Below, piece by piece: positions 60,485 through 64,000 of a stretch of 64,000 nucleotides of DNA. The DNA is taken from NCBI RefSeq assembly GCF_001831475.1, contig NZ_CP017688.1:744001-808000 (forward strand), in the 5' to 3' direction. The translations under genes were made by a program, and so were the position numbers. Numbering within the stretch: position 1 is the first letter of the stretch; each line of letters starts with the position of its first letter. The notes beneath the pieces were generated by a model. The model worked only from the letters and a program-made list of their open reading frames with translations, searched no databases and had not been told where the DNA came from. The DNA comes from Flavobacterium crassostreae. GTDB taxonomy: Bacteria; Bacteroidota; Bacteroidia; Flavobacteriales; Flavobacteriaceae.

Positions 60485-60976
60485 ATGCAATTAACTTCAC
60501 CAGAGAGTTTAATATTTTGGACAACAATCATATTTGTTGTTTTCTTTATTCTTTTAAGAAAATTTGCTTGGAAACCAATCTTGGGAGCAGTACAAAGCCG
60601 TGAGGAATCGATTAACAATGCCTTGGCATCTGCTGAGTCTGCACGTTTAGAGATGCAAAATTTAACCGCTAGCAACGAACGTATTTTACAAGAAGCAAGA
60701 GTAGAACGGGATGCTTTATTAAAAGAAGCTCGTGAAATGAGAGAAAAAATGATTGCAGATTCTAAGGAAGAAGCACAGCTACAAGGCGAAAGAATGATAG
60801 CACAAGCTAAAACGGCTATTGCTGCTGAGAAAAATGCTGCTATGGCAGAATTGAAAACTCAGGTTTCTACCTTGTCCTTGAACATTGCTGAAAAATTATT
60901 GAAAGACGAATTATCTAACAAAGAAGCTCAAACTAAATTAGTAGAGAACATGTTAGGTGACGTAAAATTAAACTAA
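60485..60976 (+). CDS. atpF: ATP synthase F0 subunit b
   Basis: 163 residues. N-terminal membrane helix (SLIFWTTIIFVVFFILLRKF) then a long charged helix (AESARLEMQNLTASNERILQ, and EAREMREKMIADSKEEAQLQ) forming the peripheral stalk. Ends AEKLLKDELSNKEAQTKLVE. Connects F0 to subunit delta of F1. Confidence 0.95.
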   Translation: MQLTSPESLIFWTTIIFVVFFILLRKFAWKPILGAVQSREESINNALASAESARLEMQNLTASNERILQEARVERDALLKEAREMREKMIADSKEEAQLQGERMIAQAKTAIAAEKNAAMAELKTQVSTLSLNIAEKLLKDELSNKEAQTKLVENMLGDVKLN

Positions 60977-60980
60977 AATT

Positions 60981-61514
60981 ATGTCAGGAACTAGAGCAGC
61001 AATTCGTTATGCAAAAGCAATTTTAGAGATAGCACAATCCAAAGGTGTAGCTCCAGCAGTTAGCATGGACATGAAGACTATCGCTTCCACTATAAAGGAG
61101 AACCAAGAGTTAAGCAATTTCATTCTAAACCCCACTCTAAAAGTGGAACAAAAAGAAAACGCTTTATTAGAGGTATTTGCTACTAGTGATGCTGTAACTA
61201 AAATGTTATTTCATTTGTTATTTGAAAACAAAAGATTTGAAATCTTAGAAGCAATTGCATTAGAATATAATAACTTATTTGATACCCTCAATGGAGTAGA
61301 AGTAGCTAAGGTTACTACAGCAATTCCGATGGATGCCGCTTTAGAAGCTAAAGTTTTGGCTAAAATAGCAACCCTATCAGATAAGAAAATTACAATCGAA
61401 AATACCGTAGATCCAGCAATTATTGGGGGATTTATATTAACAATAGGTGACAAGCAGTACAATGCTTCTGTTGCTAACCGATTACAAGTATTAAAAAGAG
61501 AATTAAGTAACTAG
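60981..61514 (+). CDS. atpH: ATP synthase F1 subunit delta
   Basis: 177 residues. Starts MSGTRAAIRYAKAILEIAQS, C-terminal PAIIGGFILTIGDKQYNASV. The helical N-terminal domain and the VDPAIIGGF signature are family hallmarks. Couples the b-stalk to the alpha subunits. It starts 4 bp after atpF. Confidence 0.95.
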   Translation: MSGTRAAIRYAKAILEIAQSKGVAPAVSMDMKTIASTIKENQELSNFILNPTLKVEQKENALLEVFATSDAVTKMLFHLLFENKRFEILEAIALEYNNLFDTLNGVEVAKVTTAIPMDAALEAKVLAKIATLSDKKITIENTVDPAIIGGFILTIGDKQYNASVANRLQVLKRELSN

Positions 61515-61552
61515 TTTTTATTACACATTAAGTGTCTAAATTATAAATTAAG

Positions 61553-63130
61553 ATGGCGGAAATCAAACCTGCTGAAATTTCAGCAATATTAAGAAAGCAA
61601 GTAGAAGGTTTTGAATCTGGTGCTACACTAGAGGAAGTAGGAACGGTACTTCAAGTTGGAGATGGTATTGCTCGTATTTACGGGCTTTCGAATGTGCAAT
61701 ATGGAGAATTAGTAGAATTTGACAATGGCCTAGAGGCTATTGTACTAAATCTTGAAGAAGACAATGTTGGTGTGGTACTTTTAGGACCATCCACCGGAAT
61801 CAAAGAAGGATCAACTGCAAAAAGAACACAACGTATCGCTTCTCTTAAAGTAGGAGAACAAATGGTAGGACGTGTAGTAAACACACTTGGATTTCCAATT
61901 GATGGAAAAGGACCAATTGGTGGAGATTTATACGAAATGCCTTTAGAAAGAAAAGCTCCTGGAGTAATTTTCCGTCAACCAGTTACAGAACCATTACAAA
62001 CCGGAATAAAAGCAGTAGATGCAATGATCCCAGTAGGTAGAGGACAACGTGAGCTAGTTATTGGTGACCGTCAAACGGGTAAATCTACAGTTTGTATTGA
62101 TACAATCTTAAATCAAAAAGAATTTTACGATGCAGGGAAACCCGTATTTTGTATCTATGTTGCCATTGGACAAAAAGCTTCGACAGTAGCAGGAATTGCA
62201 AAAATGTTAGAAGAAAAAGGTGCTATGGCCTATACCGTTATTGTAGCAGCTAATGCTTCTGACCCAGCTCCAATGCAAGTATATGCTCCTTTCGCAGGTG
62301 CAGCCATTGGAGAATATTTTAGAGATTCAGGTCGTCCTGCTTTAATTGTTTATGATGATTTATCTAAACAAGCAGTTGCTTACCGTGAGGTATCTCTTTT
62401 ATTAAGAAGACCACCCGGACGTGAAGCATATCCAGGAGATGTATTTTACTTACACAGTCGTTTATTAGAGCGTGCTTGTAAAGTAATTGCAGACGATGGA
62501 ATTGCCAAAAACATGAACGATTTGCCAGATTCTTTAAAAGGTATCGTTAAAGGTGGTGGTTCCTTAACGGCATTGCCTATTATTGAAACACAAGCTGGAG
62601 ACGTATCTGCATACATCCCAACCAACGTAATCTCTATTACAGATGGACAAATATTCTTGGATGGAGATTTGTTTAACTCAGGGGTTCGTCCAGCAATTAA
62701 CGTAGGTATTTCGGTATCTCGTGTTGGAGGTAATGCACAAATTAAATCCATGAAAAAAGTAGCCGGAACCTTAAAACTAGATCAAGCACAATTCCGTGAA
62801 TTGGAAGCGTTTGCTAAATTTGGTTCGGATCTAGATGCCGTTACTTTAAACGTAATTGAAAAAGGAAAAAGAAACGTTGAGATCTTAAAGCAAGGTTTAA
62901 ACGATCCATATACCGTAGAAGACCAAGTAGCAATAATCTATGCAGGTTCTAAAAACTTATTAAAAAATGTACCTGTAAATAAAGTGAGAGAATTTGAGAA
63001 AGATTTCTTAGAATTTTTGAACAACAAACACAGAGCTACATTAGATGCTTTAAAAGCAGGTAAGCTAACCGACGAAATTACGGATGTAATTCAATCTGTG
63101 GCAAAAGAAGTTTCAGCAAAATATAACTAA
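61553..63130 (+). CDS. atpA: ATP synthase F1 subunit alpha
   Basis: 525 residues. P-loop GDRQTGKST near residue 171. Other marks are [20 protein letters not shown], the Arg-finger region [20 protein letters not shown] near 380, and the C-terminal helical domain. Regulatory catalytic partner of beta; nucleotide-binding. It lies 38 bp after atpH. The atpD gene is not in the window, as in many Bacteroidota where it is separate. Confidence 0.98.
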   Translation: MAEIKPAEISAILRKQVEGFESGATLEEVGTVLQVGDGIARIYGLSNVQYGELVEFDNGLEAIVLNLEEDNVGVVLLGPSTGIKEGSTAKRTQRIASLKVGEQMVGRVVNTLGFPIDGKGPIGGDLYEMPLERKAPGVIFRQPVTEPLQTGIKAVDAMIPVGRGQRELVIGDRQTGKSTVCIDTILNQKEFYDAGKPVFCIYVAIGQKASTVAGIAKMLEEKGAMAYTVIVAANASDPAPMQVYAPFAGAAIGEYFRDSGRPALIVYDDLSKQAVAYREVSLLLRRPPGREAYPGDVFYLHSRLLERACKVIADDGIAKNMNDLPDSLKGIVKGGGSLTALPIIETQAGDVSAYIPTNVISITDGQIFLDGDLFNSGVRPAINVGISVSRVGGNAQIKSMKKVAGTLKLDQAQFRELEAFAKFGSDLDAVTLNVIEKGKRNVEILKQGLNDPYTVEDQVAIIYAGSKNLLKNVPVNKVREFEKDFLEFLNNKHRATLDALKAGKLTDEITDVIQSVAKEVSAKYN

Positions 63131-63153
63131 AAATAGTCCAAGTTGTAAAGTCC

Positions 63154-63199
63154 AAAGTCTTAAAGTCAATTAACTGGCTTGAAAATGACTTTAGACTTT
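63154..63199. repeat. AAAGTC-rich inverted repeat before atpG
   Basis: AAAGTCTTAAAGTCA (63154-63168) pairs with TGACTTTAGACTTT (63186-63199) with one bulge. Extra AAAGTC/GACTTT units flank it. It lies in the 100-bp atpA-atpG spacer and looks like short repeat expansion rather than a terminator (no T tail). Confidence 0.55.
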
Positions 63200-63230
63200 A
63201 TAACTTTAGGGCATTAGACTAAAATAAAAA

Positions 63231-64000
63231 ATGGCAAATTTAAAGGAAATCCGTAATAGAATTACTTCCGTTTCATCTACGATGCAGATTACATCCGCGA
63301 TGAAAATGGTTTCTGCTGCAAAGCTAAAAAAAGCACAAGATGCAATTACTGCAATGCGCCCTTATGCCGAAAAATTAACAGAATTACTACAAAATCTTTC
63401 TGCTACACTCGAAGGAGATGCAGGAGGCGAATTTACCACACAACGTGAAGTAAAAAAAGTTTTGTTGGTTGCAATTACATCCAACAGAGGTTTATGTGGG
63501 GCGTTCAACACCAATGTAATTAAAGGTGCCAAAACCCGTGCAGCTCACTACCAAGGAAAACAAGTAGATATTTTTGCAATTGGTAAAAAAGGAAATGACG
63601 TATTGGCCAAAACCAACTCCGTAATTGCGAACCAAAGTGCAGTGTATGATAATTTGACTTTTGATGCCGTAGCTGCAATTGCCGAAACACTAACTCAAAA
63701 ATTTGTTTCTGGAGAGTATGACAGAATAGAATTGATTTACAATCAGTTTAAAAATGCTGCCACACAAATTGTTCAAACCGAACAATTTTTGCCGCTAGCA
63801 CCAATTCAATCGGACGTAGTAGCTTCTACTGGAGACTATATCTTTGAACCTTCTAAAGAAGAAATTGTATTAACATTGATCCCAAAATCATTAAAAATGC
63901 AATTATACAAAGGTATTCGGGATTCTTTTGCCTCCGAGCACGGCGCACGTATGACTGCCATGCACAAAGCAACCGATAATGCCACAGAATTAAGAAATCA
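63231..64000 (+). CDS. atpG: ATP synthase F1 subunit gamma (partial, runs off the window end)
   Basis: Starts ATG 63231 (MANLKEIRNRITSVSSTMQI, then TSAMKMVSAAKLKKAQDAI), the coiled-coil N-terminal helix of subunit gamma, which rotates inside the alpha-beta ring. The central part contains AITSNRGLCGAFNTNVIKGA. The visible end reads MHKATDNATELRNQ, the conserved start of the C-terminal helix, so about 30 residues are missing. Frame is open to base 64000. Confidence 0.96.
   Translation, partial: MANLKEIRNRITSVSSTMQITSAMKMVSAAKLKKAQDAITAMRPYAEKLTELLQNLSATLEGDAGGEFTTQREVKKVLLVAITSNRGLCGAFNTNVIKGAKTRAAHYQGKQVDIFAIGKKGNDVLAKTNSVIANQSAVYDNLTFDAVAAIAETLTQKFVSGEYDRIELIYNQFKNAATQIVQTEQFLPLAPIQSDVVASTGDYIFEPSKEEIVLTLIPKSLKMQLYKGIRDSFASEHGARMTAMHKATDNATELRN

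Overview
The window is a continuous stretch of an AT-rich Bacteroidota chromosome, most likely Flavobacteriaceae and close to Flavobacterium. Supporting signs are TAnnTTTG promoter -7 elements, weak or absent Shine-Dalgarno sequences, Bacteroidota-type families (DUF4175, DUF6327, DUF6341, DUF6427, DUF6909, DUF4254, a flavobacterial PorW/SprE-like gliding/type IX secretion lipoprotein) and long A/T-rich spacers. No rRNA, insertion sequence, integrase, prophage or CRISPR array is visible. One tRNA (Cys, GCA) is present.

Layout. 0-11 kb is mostly minus strand: a Pif1/RecD-like helicase with an HTH tail, an OmpH/Skp lipoprotein, a methyltransferase, mnmG, ybeY and a large DUF4175 coiled-coil membrane protein. 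Six parS-type palindromes lie around mnmG, one of them inside the 3' end of ybeY. 11-21 kb holds gltX, an SPFH protein, a YtxH/holin-like/DUF6327 envelope operon, glnS, folB, tRNA-Cys, a LysE exporter, a GIN-domain protein and rnr. An 880-bp gene-free AT-rich region at 21.3-22.2 kb has DnaA-box-like motifs and sits where dominant gene orientation changes from minus to plus, so it is a candidate oriC. 22-25 kb holds rpiB, a DUF1294 protein and tex.

25.2-31.4 kb is a tight minus-strand operon: speD, a Zn-ribbon/DUF4178 membrane protein, a 60-residue membrane protein, DUF350, a membrane-fused aminopropyltransferase, a Tat-exported FAD amine-oxidase-like lipoprotein, a histidine-bearing polytopic membrane protein and a small exported peptide frame without an ATG. 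A short tatA gene lies just upstream. This membrane polyamine operon is the strongest candidate for a poorly described system. Decarboxylated AdoMet made by SpeD would feed an aminopropyl transfer at the inner membrane, and the product could be oxidised in the periplasm; the final substrate is unknown.

32-36 kb carries an M23-anchor-like protein, a GH3-family protein and a DUF6909 protein with nucleoside-phosphorylase-like motifs. 36-49 kb is a surface-polysaccharide locus (Wzz-like protein, flippase, two O-antigen polymerase/ligase-like proteins, four glycosyltransferases including the priming enzyme's neighbour, a UDP-glucuronate decarboxylase, a priming sugar transferase, a CapK-like ligase); its centre is especially T-rich and looks acquired. 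49-55 kb holds purD, DUF6341, DUF6427, a decayed upp remnant, DUF4254, a GT9 glycosyltransferase and a ferredoxin-type reductase. 55-64 kb holds sprE/porW, a bactofilin and the ATP synthase operon atpZ-(DUF6168)-atpB-E-F-H-A-G, with atpG cut by the window end.
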